A DNA stretch of 64,000 nt, from assembly GCA_013368445.1 (NCBI GenBank), contig JAACJO010000004.1:1922001-1986000 (forward strand), given 5' to 3'. How positions within the stretch are numbered: the stretch's first letter is position 1; the number at the start of each line of letters is the position of its first letter. Positions 47,885 to 58,904 of the stretch are shown here, one piece after another. The notes below the pieces were generated by a model. It saw nothing but the letters and a program-made list of their open reading frames with translations, searched no databases and was not told the origin of the DNA. This DNA is from Leucocoprinus leucothites. Lineage: Eukaryota; Basidiomycota; Agaricomycetes; Agaricales; Agaricaceae. Both the position numbers and the translations under genes were made by a program.

Positions 47885-48916
47885 ATGCCCCTCGACACTC
47901 CCCTCATCCTCACCCACGACCACGACCCAAATGTCGTCTTCAGGGGCCCATTTCTCCCACAGCTCGGCCAGTCCGTAGAGTCTCCTCGCACCCCAGTCTC
48001 GTATGATGAGCTTTGGACAAATTTTCAGCATCTCTCTCGAGCATACCACAACCTTCTTACCCAACATCGCGAGCTCTCGGATGCTCGCAATACTCTTCAG
48101 ACTGAACACAAAGGACTTCGTGATTCATATAACAGTCTAGCTTCCAAGCATCAGGAGTTTGTTGATGACGCCATCAACACTCGCATACAGTCATGGCGAT
48201 ATGTCGTCCGCGTCGAAGAGCTCGAAAAAGAATTGCGTCTCCTCAGGCAAGGCGATGCTCACTCGTTGTACGTATGCTGCGCCTACCCTGCTCTGCGTTA
48301 ACTCCCCTGTACTGATGAATTTCTGCCCATTTGCTTCAGATCAATCAAGCGCAAATATGACGATATCCACGACGGCGATAAGGACGCAGCAGAGTCAGAC
48401 TGGTCGGCCTCCAGTCGCTCACATTCACAAAGCCCTTCAAACGATACATTCACCACCCCTGCTAGTTCGAAAATTGCCTCTACGCCGTTGATCAAGCGCG
48501 GCTTGAGCGACGATAATGCTTCGTCTCGAGCGCTATTAGTCACGCCTATGGCGGAGTTTCCTTGCGAACCCTCCGACGAGATCCGAACACCTAAACGACG
48601 CAGGGGTAGCAATTACGACCACGACTGTGCTCCTGCGGATGCAGGTGCTCAGCAGCCAAGCCCTTTTGTTACCCCGATTGGGAAGCCCATCCGCCCAGAG
48701 AACTTGTCTTTGGAGACAAATTCAAGACTTATATCTTCAATCCGACCTAGTCCACTTCAAATACGACTGGGGGCGAAATCGTTCAGACATAGATCCACCG
48801 CCGTCGTTGAACAGAATGCCACTGCGGCTGCAGTTGCGGCGGCGCTTTCTGGGACAGCTGTCAGTTACCATGATCGTTCCTCCTCCCCTTCGCCTGCCGT
48901 GCGACACACTCTGTGA
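47885..48916 (+). CDS. Coiled-coil protein of unknown function, 319 aa
   Basis: Two exons, 47885-48267 and 48340-48916, join as TCG TT|A TCA. An N-terminal 40-residue Pro/His region (MPLDTPLILTHDHDPNVVF) precedes a clear coiled coil of about 80 residues (LWTNFQHLSRAYHNLLTQHR, ELSDARNTLQTEH, VVRVEELEKELRLL). The C-terminal half is Ser/Thr/Pro-rich with basic clusters (IKRKYDD, TPKRRRGS) that could be nuclear localisation signals, and an Ala run (ATAAAVAAALSG). The start at MPLD was chosen because the upstream part of the frame overlaps the GH5 gene. I do not recognise a family. A nuclear scaffold is only a guess. Confidence 0.75.
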
Positions 48917-49923
48917 TATTTTCCCTTAACCATTGGGCAACCATTCACACCAACTCCTTTCCACGCATCACCCGTCTCGATTGGTTACATTTTTTCGCCA
49001 ACTTCCTGGAGAACTGCTGACCTGGTTGGCGGAGATATGGGCAATCTTCGGCACTTGATCAAGTTTTGAGCTTTCGCCAGCTTCCCACCATCACGACGCT
49101 GCATACGACTGGGGCTGCACGCGCTACGGTCTTTCCGATTGCCCCCAGCCTATTTGTCCAGTCACTTGGTCACACCTCCCACCATCAGCCTTGGTATTCT
49201 CTCACGCATCTGCTGTGCTGGAATACGCCTTCCAATCCCGGTTTCCCCTCTGTGTTAATAGTATTTTTTATGCTGGATTCTGAACATTCAAATCATGCTG
49301 TACTCTTGCATCATTGATATCTATCCCTCCATGTTCTCTATCGCACACATTCTCACATTCCTATCTGCACTGGACCCATCCCCATCTCACATTTCAAAAA
49401 AATAATCGGCTGTTAATCGCGTGTACTACACGTTCAAAAGCGGATTCATATCTTAGTGTACTTTTTTGTATCATATCGTGCTTCTCTCGTTGTGTTTCGT
49501 TGCTTTCTAACTGGTTATACACGTAGTAGTAGTTTTTATGTAGTTGATCGGCGAGTTGTTTCGTGGCTTGCTGTGCTGGTTTGTCGCTTTGTTGTGCTCG
49601 ATTTCTCGGTGTGATATGCGATTTCCGCCTGTCTCTTCTTTTGATACACGGCATATGCAAACCTTTACTTACCAGGCCTTTTCCTTTCTACTGTTCTGCC
49701 TTCAGCGCCTTTGTGCTTTTGGCTCTGGTGCTTGATATTTCGATTCTCGTACTATAGCAGAAGAGCTATATAGACGAGTAATAAATAACATGAAAAATTG
49801 TACTTGTGCGTTGGACGCTTTCGTCAATTCGAGCTCGGATTCCGCTTGGAGGTAAGTTCCTACATGTTGGGTAAGAGAATATAGAAACGAGGTTGCTATT
49901 GACGTCACTTCTAAGTTATTATT
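48917..49923. other. 3' flank and spacer
   Basis: T-rich 3' flank of the coiled-coil gene. Frames here are short, overlap one another and show no domain. Confidence 0.45.
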
Positions 49924-50100
49924 ATGGGTAGAATCTCACTCGATGAGAAAGACCTTGATTCTTCCTCCGGCCTTTCTCCTACACATACACATGCACACGC
50001 TTCGGGTATTCTTACGTCTAGCGCAACTGGTGAAAAAGTCCTCGTGGACTTGGATATCAATTCTATCAGCTCTAGAGAAGGCGGAAACGTCTACCGCTAG
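49924..50100 (+). CDS. 58-codon open frame of unknown status
   Basis: ATG at 49924 to TAG 50098-50100, too short for most ORF scans. The peptide is polar and well composed (MGRISLDEKDLDSSSGLSPT), with a THTHAHA run, then VLVDLDINSISSREGGNVYR at the end. It could be a small gene or the last exon of a gene whose earlier exons I cannot find. Its stop codon lies in the same CTAG as the stop of the WD40 gene on the other strand. Confidence 0.28.
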   Translation: MGRISLDEKDLDSSSGLSPTHTHAHASGILTSSATGEKVLVDLDINSISSREGGNVYR

Positions 50101-51599
50101 GTCGAACCCTCGGTAACAAAAGCATCTTCATCTGTCGACTCTGTCGTGTATACAGCACATATACCATCATCACCCGCACTGACAATCACAGATCCATTCA
50201 AACCCAACGACGCGGCAAGAACAGGGCCATGATGTCCTGTATGCGTTCGTAGCAGTTTCCCTGTTCTAGCGTCCCAAGTTTTCAGCGTCCTGTCCGCAGA
50301 AGCCGAAATCAAAAGATGTGACTGAGGAGCCGGATGTGCGAGTAACGTTGTAATAGCATCTTGATGCTCCAACGTCGCTCTCAGTCTCATTGTACCCAAA
50401 TCCCATATACAAGCCTTCCCGTCTGTAGCTCCAGTAACAACGACACCTGGACCGTCGTTATTAGCACCTAGGCCTGTGAGGTCGACAAAGACGACGGCTT
50501 CGATACTTTCGCCTTCGGTGTGTCCGCCGAGGGTGGAGATGACTTCCCCTCTGGAGAGGGAGATGATGCGGATGCCGCCTGACGCGCCGCCGACGATTGC
50601 GAGGGTGGAGGAGGGGTTGACGCCGAGGGAGGTTATGCCGTCTAGGTTGAAGCGGCCGTCGTCTGAGCCGAGTTTGAAGAGGGGTGTTGGGGAACGGGGG
50701 TCCCAGAAGATGAGGGTGTTGTCGGCGTCGGCAGAGATGATGCGTTTGCCTGGAGAAAGGTTGTTTAGGTGGGTTGTGGTTGGGTGAAGTTGGAGAGTTC
50801 TTACCGTCTGGTGTGAACTCGCCGCAGTTGACGGGTCCAGTGTGGCCGGCGAACACTTGCATTGTGTTTCCGGAGGGCACTACATTGGGATCAGTGCCCA
50901 TTCAGCACAATTTGTATGGAGGACGACTTACATTGCCATAGCCAGAGCGTCATGTCGTTAGAGCCTGCTAGGAGGACATTGCCTTTCGGATGCCATCGAA
51001 GGAACTGAATAAAGCCCGGTTAGATGATTTTGTGGATCCAACGATTGAAGAGGGTTGTTTACCATGACCTCATCAGGTCCTTGTAGTTCAGTCAAAAATT
51101 CCCAAGTGCGGTAATCATCTTTTCCCTTCGCCTTTCCTACTCTCCTCCATATCCTCACCTTCCCATCCATTCCACCAGTAGCGATCATCTCCCCATCGGA
51201 ACTCCAAGCCGTCGACGTGACACTATCAGTGTGTCCAGTCAACTTCACGATAACTTCTCCATCGGTAATATCCCAGATATATCCCATATCATCTTCACCG
51301 CCGGATGCAGCAAGCGGTTGCGTAGGATGAGAAGATACAGTGAATACTGAAGATTTGTGGCCTCTGAAGTGTTGGACGGAGTTGTCTTCTACTGGTTCGG
51401 CGTTTGCGGAGGAGCTGCTACCACCGGCAACGTTTGGGAGATCGCCGACTTGGTCGTCGTCTTCATCCATTGGTTCGTCGCCGTCATTTCCATCGAGGGG
51501 GTATTCTGCGAGGATGTCGTCCTCTGTGATAAATTCAACTTCGCCTTCTTCTCCTTCGTGGATCTCGGCGTCTTCTTGGTTTTGTCTGCTTGAAGCCAT
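50097..51599 (-). CDS. SQT1: WD40-repeat protein, SQT1/AAMP-like
   Basis: Probable orthologue of yeast Sqt1 and animal AAMP. Sqt1 is the dedicated chaperone of ribosomal protein uL16 (Rpl10) during late 60S maturation in the cytosol. The ATG at 51597-51599 opens an acidic N-terminus (EGEEGEVEFITEDDILAEYP and DDDQVGDLPNV). WD repeats follow: VQHFRGHKSSVFTVSSHPTQ, DDMGYIWDITDGEVIVKLTG, GGMDGKVRIWRR, FLRWHPKGNVLLAGSNDMTL, FAGHTGPVNCGEFTPDGKRI, ADADNTLIFWDPRS, TDGKACIWDLGT, ASADRTLKTWDARTGKLL. The stop is TAG 50097-50099. Short introns are near 51064-51006, 50950-50880 and 50805-50750. The assignment among WD40 proteins rests on the acidic leader and repeat layout. Confidence 0.85.
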
Positions 51600-52076
51600 G
51601 GTGTGTAAGGGTTTGAGGGAAGGCGCGTTAAGGAATGTCAGTGTGGGTTGCCTCTAGTGGGCTTTTGAGTGATTTATAGGCCTCGGTAGACCGGCTGAGT
51701 AAAGCAGGATATTAATTTGCGTAGCCGAGTGAGGATGACCAAGAAACGGAGTAGAGATTGATAAAAAGTGTCCTTTCTATATCGGGTAGTCTGGAATTTC
51801 TTCCACGTGGTCAAGCGGAACAGCCGCCCCTGACGGATGTGGATTCGGCGCGCTGCCTAGCATTTGAAGGACAAGCGACGATTCATGGAAGTAAGAATAT
51901 GGCAGTTGAAACAGTGGACTGGACTGCATTACGCGTCGGAGTGGGGGTTTGTTGTCAGAGTGCTGAGTGAGGGATAACTACGAGGATGACCAAGCAAGTA
52001 CATAGCATCAAACAATTCAACGAATTCTCCACGTCAGAACTCCGGAAAGAGGTTACCAGCCTGTTTACCACCCACC
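51600..52076. promoter_or_regulatory. Divergent promoter WD40 gene / PDI
   Basis: 477 bp between two divergent start codons. No unfolded-protein-response element was confidently identified. Confidence 0.4.
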
Positions 52077-53881
52077 ATGAGGCTCTCTTTTGCTATCGTC
52101 TCGTCGTTCTTTATAGCTGTTGTTACTGCTTCGAATGTTGTCGACTTGACTCCGGACAACTTTGACCAGTTTGTTGGACAGGGAAAGCCTGCTTTGGTCG
52201 AGTTGTACGTCGTTGTTGTGTCTGCGTGGAATATGTGTGTTTTACTGACGTTATTGGACTTTAGCTTTGCTCCTTGGTGGTATGTTAGCTCGTGCCTGTT
52301 AAAGTCTGGGATATACTTAATTGTTGTGAATTCTTGGATTCAGTGGTCACTGCAAGGTACGCATATAACCGCTCTCATGCATGCATATACTCACGAGACC
52401 TATCCCAGAACCTCGCGCCTACATATGAACAACTCGCAGATGCATTCGCGCACGCAAAAGACAAGGTCGTAATTGCCAAAGTCGATGCTGACGGTGCCGG
52501 AAAGCCGTTGGGCAAGAAATACGAGGTGTCAGGGTTCCCAAGTGCGTTCATGTTCAATACAAATGCTTATATGCGAGATTTAATGCGTGCCTTACAGCGC
52601 TGAAATGGTTTGATGCTGCTGGGAAGGATGAGAAATACGAGAGTGGTAGAGATTTGGATAGTCTTGCTGCTTTGTAGGTTTTTTTTATCTCGCGATACGT
52701 TTAGCGCAACACTGACAGTCATTCATTCCTTTTAGCGTGACCAAAAAGTCGGGCGTTAAATCGAACATCAAGCCACCCCCACCTCCGGAGACAACTATTC
52801 TTGACGTGTACAATTTCGATGAGATTGTCATGGTACGCCGCTATTTCTCTAAGTTGGTTATTCGCACCTGACTTGACTTTTGTATATAGGATACGTCCAA
52901 GAACGTCTTGGTTTCCTTCACTGTATGTCTTTTATTAGCCTCGGTGACATTTGAAGAGATCTTAACACTGCGTGATATTGTAGGCTCCTTGGTGTGGTCA
53001 CTGCAAGAATCTAAAACCCATCTACGAAAAAGGTGAGTGATCATGCTTTTGATTGTGTGCCTCGGCCGCTCAAACCGTGTTTTAGTTGCCCATGCATTCA
53101 AGCCGGAGAGCAACGTGAGTTCAGCGTCCTTTTCCATTCATTTCGAATGTATATAACGTTGGTCATAGTGCATCGTGGCAAACATTGACGCCGATGATGC
53201 GAAGAACAAGGATCTTGCCAGGAAATACGAGATTGGCAGTTTCCCCACTATCAAGTTCTTCTCTGCTGACAACAAGGATGGTATCGCGTATGAGGGCGGC
53301 AGGTCCGAAGCAGATTTCGTCACGTACCTTAACGAGAAGTGTGGCACTCAAAGGAAAGTTGGCGGTGGTTTGAATGATCAGGTAGGTGTTCATACTGCCG
53401 CAGCTTTTCTCCTTGCTGTGTTTCCGAGAACACGGGCTTATTGCTGACGTTGCTTTCATAGGCTGGGCGTCTTTCTTCCTTTGATACCCTTGCCCAGAAA
53501 TTCTTTGCTGCCGCCCATAGCTCGAGGCAGGCTGTCTTTGATGAAGCTCGTACCTTGGCAACAAGCTCTGCTCAAGATGCCAAGCACTACTTGAAGGTCA
53601 TGGAGAAAGTCGTCAACACCAGTGAAGCTTACATTGCGAAGGAACTTAAGCGGTGTGTAGCCATTTGTTTTTCAAGACGCTTTCGAGTTTACTGACGACT
53701 GTCCTCTCCTCTATCGTGTCTCGTTGTCTGTCAAAGTCTCGGCTCTATTCTCGAGAAAAGATCGCTTGCACCTTCGAAGCTCGACGAGCTCCAGATCAAA
53801 GTGAACATCCTCCGTGCATTCTCCACTGAACCCAAGGATGAGGAGGAAACCAAAGTTGCCAGAGAAGAATCAGAGCTCTGA
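52077..53881 (+). CDS. Protein disulfide isomerase with two thioredoxin domains and ERp29-like C-terminus
   Basis: ER oxidoreductase for disulfide formation and isomerisation, of the PDI-D/ERp38 type. The ATG at 52077 opens a signal peptide (MRLSFAIVSSFFIAVVTAS), then VVDLTPDNFDQFVGQGKPAL. Domain 1's active site APWCGHC is assembled from a 15-nt exon (52265-52279), a 13-nt exon (52349-52361) and the following exon NLAPTYEQLADAF. Domain 2 has LDVYNFDEIVM, SKNVLVSFTAPWCGHCKNLK, and IDADDAKNKDLARKYEIGSF with the cis-Pro in FPTIKFF. The ERp29-like tail (AGRLSFDTLAQKFFAAA, HYLKVMEKVVNTSEAY) ends EESEL at TGA 53879-53881, without a standard HDEL/KDEL. About nine introns are present. Retention may rely on the variant ESEL. 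Confidence 0.9.
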
Positions 53882-55340
53882 GTGTTGAGATTTGGTCGGT
53901 TCTAGATATCTAAGATCTATCGTACATATTTAATGGATTTTTGCATTCATCGGAACCTGTGTGCGCCGGAGTACAGATGTCAGCATTTTCAACCGTGGAC
54001 AATATACATTACAAGCTACCATCTTCTCGCGACAATGGCGCAGATGCATGTCGTGTATAAACCGATATCACCGCCGCCCAAGTGAAATCTTGTTCTTTAT
54101 GCCCGCATTTGATTCCCGTGTTCAATGACTTGGCGACTTGACGACAAGTTCACCTGCGTTTTCTTGGGGTCTTGATTGGCGGGAACGTTGGTGTGAGTAG
54201 ACCCAATCAAGAGAAGATCTCGAGGGGAACACAAGGCGACAAATAGTACCAGCATCACGGCTCAAGGCCATAACGCACCAAGGTTCTTTGCCTCGTGGTT
54301 TAGTTTGACAAGATCTAGGCGAACTCGTGACCACGCAGGGTTCTGGAGCCCGCGAGATCTATCACCTCGAGGCAGGTCAAAGCAGGCAAATTGCGTTCCA
54401 GCGATATGATACGGCCCTTGTTGCGGAGCTTGTAGTGACCCGGTTCTTGCTTTCCCAACCTATCGATCCTCCCGGTCTCTCGCCGCAACAAGTGTACCGG
54501 CCAAGAAACCTGCACGGTTGGCTTTTGTGAACTCGCGACTGCCTCCATTCAGGATTCTGAGATCGAGGCGGTTGCTTGGAACGTCTTCTCAAGAAAATTT
54601 CAAAGCAAATTGCTAGTGTGGCGTTCTGTCTTCCCGGACCAACGGACAGAGGTACTGAACTAAAGACACTAGGAGTGGAACAGACCAAGTTTCTTCCTGG
54701 GTTTCTCCGGCACAAGAAAAAGGTATATAAATCCCAGTGGAGCGCTCCGTGAGCTCTCCTTCCTCTGCACCAATTGATGTAGAATCCCCTGACACCCTCC
54801 GCAAGTGTTTCCAAACGGTCACTCAAACCAGGTCACTGGGTTCAACCTTCCCCTTTCCTCGCCTTCCCATCCTTAATTAAGGGCTGAGGCGTATCCCCAA
54901 CTTGAAAGAATCCGTCGCGTGGTCACGTTTAGGCGCCTGATTCACGAAATCCACGGAGTAGTACAATCGAGAACCTCCAAGAGTTAGCGAAAACGATCCG
55001 GTGACGCAACAGAAGCGATTATCAAGCTCATAGAGGAAACGGGAGTTCTTTGTGCCACTCGTTTTGAGGTTGTTGGTCCCTTGGCTGAACGAGGTGCGTG
55101 GCGTCCCTTGGCGGCTTGCTCCTGATGGTGCGATAATGATATATAAGCGTAGGTTGTTTCGCGATCGCGCTCTCTTTTTTTCTTTTCCCTAGACCGAGTT
55201 ACCTCTTCGTACGCTTGATTTCATCTATCCCAAAGCTCGGTTTGCGTTAGCCTTTGAGTCGTATCAGGTGTGTTAGCACTAATTCGATGTGTGGCGTGGG
55301 CTTGACTGAGATTGCTAGGAGTCCCCGCTTAGACAACATT
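53882..55340. other. 1.5-kb intergenic stretch
   Basis: No gene seen. Antisense-looking frames near 54315-54826 show no domain and no exon continuity. Confidence 0.45.
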
Positions 55341-56504
55341 ATGCCTCCCTTTAGCGATGATAATGTCACTGAACCATTTATCCCGCCGCCCTTCGTAGAG
55401 GAGGGGTCAGAATCGAACTATGCGACGTCAATCCCGAGTTCTTTTGCTCCTTCCCGAATACTACTGAAGCCTTACGAACATGATCGCCCTGTGATCCCGA
55501 GCGATGGCGATTATCAGCCATTTTATAACGAGTATCACGAGCCGAGTCTGTTCCACTCCCTAAGGCTATATCGATTTCGAACCAGACGCGGTGACTGGAA
55601 GCATGTTCCTAACGTTGAGAAGGAATCCCAATTTGCCAACGATGATCCGAGGTCCAGACCGCTTCCATCATCCTTGCGCATCATTACGTGGAACGTTGAT
55701 CTCATCAAAAACGTTTGGCAGGATCGAATTAATGGAGTTCTGCGCCACCTACAAAAAGTAGTTGAAAGTCATGACGGGAAAGGAGAGAACGAGGGATACA
55801 AAGGGGATGCGTTTGTTGTGTTGTTGCAGGAGGTTACACCAAGAATGCTCAACTTTATACGCGATGACGAATGGGTACGTCGCGCGTTTGCGATTGTCCC
55901 TCTAAGGGAAGACAAGTGGCCAAGGCAGGCTTATTACGGCAACGTAACGCTCGTGTCCAAGGATTTAGAAGTGGTACAGGCGCAAATTGTTCATTTTTCA
56001 TTAACGACTTCGCAACGGACAGGTCTTCTCGTTTACGTGCGGATGTCGTCTACGGGAAAAAGGGAAGATAGTCGGACCATTTGTATTGCCAATACGCATC
56101 TCGAATCACTTCCCGCTGGCGAACATATACGGCCCAAGCAGCTGGAGGCACTTGCACAGTTGCTGAAACTCGATGAAAATATTGAAGGAGGTGTAGTTGC
56201 GGGTGATATGAATTCAATTTCAAAAGCGGATCGATCGCTTGCACGAAAGCTCGGTTTGAAGGATGCATGGCGGCAAGGGGATTCTGATCCGGAGGGGTTC
56301 ACGTGGGGATATCAGAGTTTGGAGGAGGATAAGAAATATCCGCCAGCGAGATTGGATAAAATCCTTTATGTTCCGAAAAGAAGGTACAAGGTCGATGAGC
56401 CTCAGCGTATCGGCGTGGGCTTGAAGGTTCATGTTCAGGAAGGGGAGGAACACTGGGTATCTGACCACTACGGTCTCTTGACAACCCTCCACGTGGTGGG
56501 ATAA
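55341..56504 (+). CDS. Endonuclease/exonuclease/phosphatase-fold protein (TDP2-like), 387 aa
   Basis: Mg-dependent phosphodiesterase fold. All signature blocks are present in order: LRIITWNVDLIK (beta-strand with Asn), VVLLQEVTPRML (catalytic Glu), NVTLVSKDLE, TICIANTHLESL (His), GVVAGDMNSIS (Asp/Asn) and HWVSDHYGLLTTL (terminal SDH). The 'THLES' and 'GDMN' forms, plus 'LQEV', resemble tyrosyl-DNA phosphodiesterase 2 and related fungal proteins, but the substrate is uncertain. The frame is open from 55254; ATGs occur at 55287 and 55341. I chose 55341 (MPPFSDDNVTEPF) because residues upstream look like untranslated sequence. The gene is intronless. The N-terminal 110 residues are Pro/Glu-rich with no domain. 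Confidence 0.86.
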   Translation: MPPFSDDNVTEPFIPPPFVEEGSESNYATSIPSSFAPSRILLKPYEHDRPVIPSDGDYQPFYNEYHEPSLFHSLRLYRFRTRRGDWKHVPNVEKESQFANDDPRSRPLPSSLRIITWNVDLIKNVWQDRINGVLRHLQKVVESHDGKGENEGYKGDAFVVLLQEVTPRMLNFIRDDEWVRRAFAIVPLREDKWPRQAYYGNVTLVSKDLEVVQAQIVHFSLTTSQRTGLLVYVRMSSTGKREDSRTICIANTHLESLPAGEHIRPKQLEALAQLLKLDENIEGGVVAGDMNSISKADRSLARKLGLKDAWRQGDSDPEGFTWGYQSLEEDKKYPPARLDKILYVPKRRYKVDEPQRIGVGLKVHVQEGEEHWVSDHYGLLTTLHVVG

Positions 56505-56855
56505 TTTTTGAAGCAGCTTATCGTATCAAAAAAGCATAGGAGTGCTGCCGAAGACAGTTATGTAGGCTCCACAAATCCATTGTAAAATGCATATTTTTTC
56601 TGAATTCCGAATTGCTGCGCAGGAGGCCATGTTTGGAAAACCTTGTCTTAGTTCATTGCGGGTTCAAAGCCATCGTGGAAATTGCCCATGATCGAAGCAG
56701 CAAGCTAAGCCAAGATGGGCGTTGTCATGCATTGTTTGTGCAGATAAACAATACAACCACTGCCGTTCAAATATATATAACGACCGCAGTGATGGGCCTC
56801 TTTTCTCCGTATCCTTCCACGCTCCCCATCCTCCTCTCTTTGATTCGCAACCACT
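56505..56855. other. Promoter region of the GPI-anchored protein gene
   Basis: The spacer contains a tatatataa box at about 56770-56778, roughly 80 bp upstream of the next ATG. A CT-rich stretch (ctccccatcctcctctctt) sits just before the start codon. Confidence 0.55.
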
Positions 56856-57840
56856 ATGAAGGTCACTCTCCTTTCCCTCCTTCTCGCTGCTGGTGCTCTT
56901 GCCCAGCAGATGACCATTAACACACCGTGAGTATCACTAGCGTCACGTAAGCTACTCTCCAACTCATAGCTCCGCAGCTCCAACGCTGTCGCTTGCCAAC
57001 CTCTTCTACTGGGCTGGAATGGAGGAACTCGTACGTTACAATCCTAGACACGTTCATGCGTCTGCTCATTGACATTGTGTAGCTCCTTACTTCTTGGTTG
57101 GTTTCTTTCCCCCATCACAACCGTAGTGACAATTGCTGATCGGAGTTTTCGCGCATCTTTCCCTCGGAAAATGATAGAGGTGAGCCCACTTGTATTTCAT
57201 CCATTGTATTCAGGCTCTCAGACTCCTTTCCAGCGTTCTCCCTGGCTCTGACCCCTCTGGCCAGGCTCTCGTAAATTTCCCACAGCAAAACGGAACCTCC
57301 GTCACTTGGTTGGTCAACATTCAAGCCGGTGAGCATGAACGTAATTCTTACCTTGACCATTCACTGACAGAACATAGGCACTTCCATTGGCCTCACTCTC
57401 CGTGACAACACTGGCCTGACTGCCCAGAGTGCAGCCTTCACCGTCAACCCGGGTTGTATGTACACGTTGATTCCTTGACCTGACACTTTCTCACGCGAGC
57501 GATAGCCGACACGAGTTGCCTTAGCCAAACCCTTTCTGCTTCTGGTGGTACTGCTGCCCCTCCTGCCCAGACTGGTGGTGGTGCAACTACTGCAAACTCA
57601 CCAACCGCCGGTGGTAACACCACTCCGGCTCCCACTAACACTGGTGCTAACTCGGCGTAAGTAGCCATTGTAAGCAATCCTGTCATGTAACTAACATCTC
57701 AATCTATCACCAGCTCTCGTACCTCTACCGGTACCTCGGCGGGATCCTCAGCCTCTCAGACTAGTGGTGCCAACGCCAACTTTGCCAGCATTGGTGCTGC
57801 TGGTGCCGTCGGCGCTGCCATCGCTGCTTTCTTTGCTTAA
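56856..57840 (+). CDS. Secreted Ser/Thr-rich GPI-anchored protein
   Basis: Member of the basidiomycete small GPI-anchored surface protein family with an Ig-like/Ser-Thr-rich N-terminal domain (Kre9/Knh1-related fold), acting at the cell wall. The ATG at 56856 gives a signal peptide (MKVTLLSLLLAAGALAQQ). Exons then give MTINTPSNAVACQPLLLGWN, GGTPPYFL, LLSSVLPGSDPSGQALVNFP, SVTWLVNIQAGTSIGLTLRD and NTGLTAQSAAFTVNPG. A Gly/Thr/Ala-rich stalk (GGGATTANSPTAGGNTTPAP) follows, with a C-terminal hydrophobic tail (FASIGAAGAVGAAIAAFFA) ending at TAA 57838-57840. That tail after small residues is a classic GPI-attachment signal. About seven introns, several exons under 30 nt. Confidence 0.85.
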
Positions 57841-58904
57841 ATAGTAGACGGTGATCAAAAGCTCCTTTTTTTAGTCAGTCGAGTTGTTTCGAGGCATCTG
57901 GAGTGGACAGGTGTTATTTGCTCCGAGCTCTTGCGTAGGAGTCCTGCGACATTCCTTCTATATTCATGCGTTTAATTGCTTGAACCGTTGCTCCTGATTT
58001 ATTCCATGGATGGTTTCATTAGTTTTTTTGTTGTACGCTTCTATTCCTTTGATTTAAACTTTCATCTTGAAAGTGATTGAAGTCTATGTTACAGCATACC
58101 CCTTCCTCTCGTTATATCCTTTGTGAGCCTATACTTTAGAGCTGAAAGTAAACTCATGTGAAGTTGGATTTGTGAGATTTGTTCGCCTGCGCTTGCCTAG
58201 TCTTTATTCGCTTCCACACAAGTAACTGAAAGCCACAGGAACTTGGCAGACACTCAGGTCCATGTGTGCCTCTCCAATTCTGCTCACCGCTGTTAACGTT
58301 CAAGCTTTCAAGCTTGTCAACCTATTCCCTTAGGAGAGCCACCCTGACAGTGCCCTGATGAACTTCGAAGACAAGTCCTTGGTGGCGGATAAGGTATATA
58401 TATATATACTAGTACGTGTCACCTCTTAGTCGGAGGGTGGAGTTTGTTCCAGCTAAGAGTAGCAGCTGATAATAGAGGGCGCCATGTGCATAAATAGTCG
58501 TACGTGCGCCACAACGCGTATGGAGTGCAAGTCGTATCACGGGGAATGAAGTGGCAAAGCACCTCTGGCCTGTTCTATTAAAAAAAAGATCTATCAAGGT
58601 ATCATGACTTTCGTCATCACCGTCACGTTCTATTGTTACTTTTCTCGAAGTCATGTCCATTATTAAGGATAAGCACTTCATATCAAGCGTAGGGTCGTCG
58701 ATCCAAAAGAGTGTGGGTAAGGAGGCCGTCACGCTAGGGCACATGTGGACCGCAGCATGCAGGTAGCATACATCCCAAGGTAAGCCTCATGGCCAAAGAC
58801 AGGCAATTGGATGCAGGACAGGATGGTCCGACCCTCACGTCTGGAACGTCCACCTTGCTTCGCCTATTACTCTCGCTCGACATATTTCGCTCTACTCTCA
58901 TATA
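57841..58904. other. Intergenic, 1.1 kb
   Basis: 3' flank of the GPI protein gene, then spacer with a TA microsatellite (tatatatatatac) at about 58396. No gene seen. Confidence 0.45.

Noticed and set aside
52260..52300. Apparent loss of the first PDI active site ('APWW')
   Set aside because: It is an intron: splicing restores CGHC.
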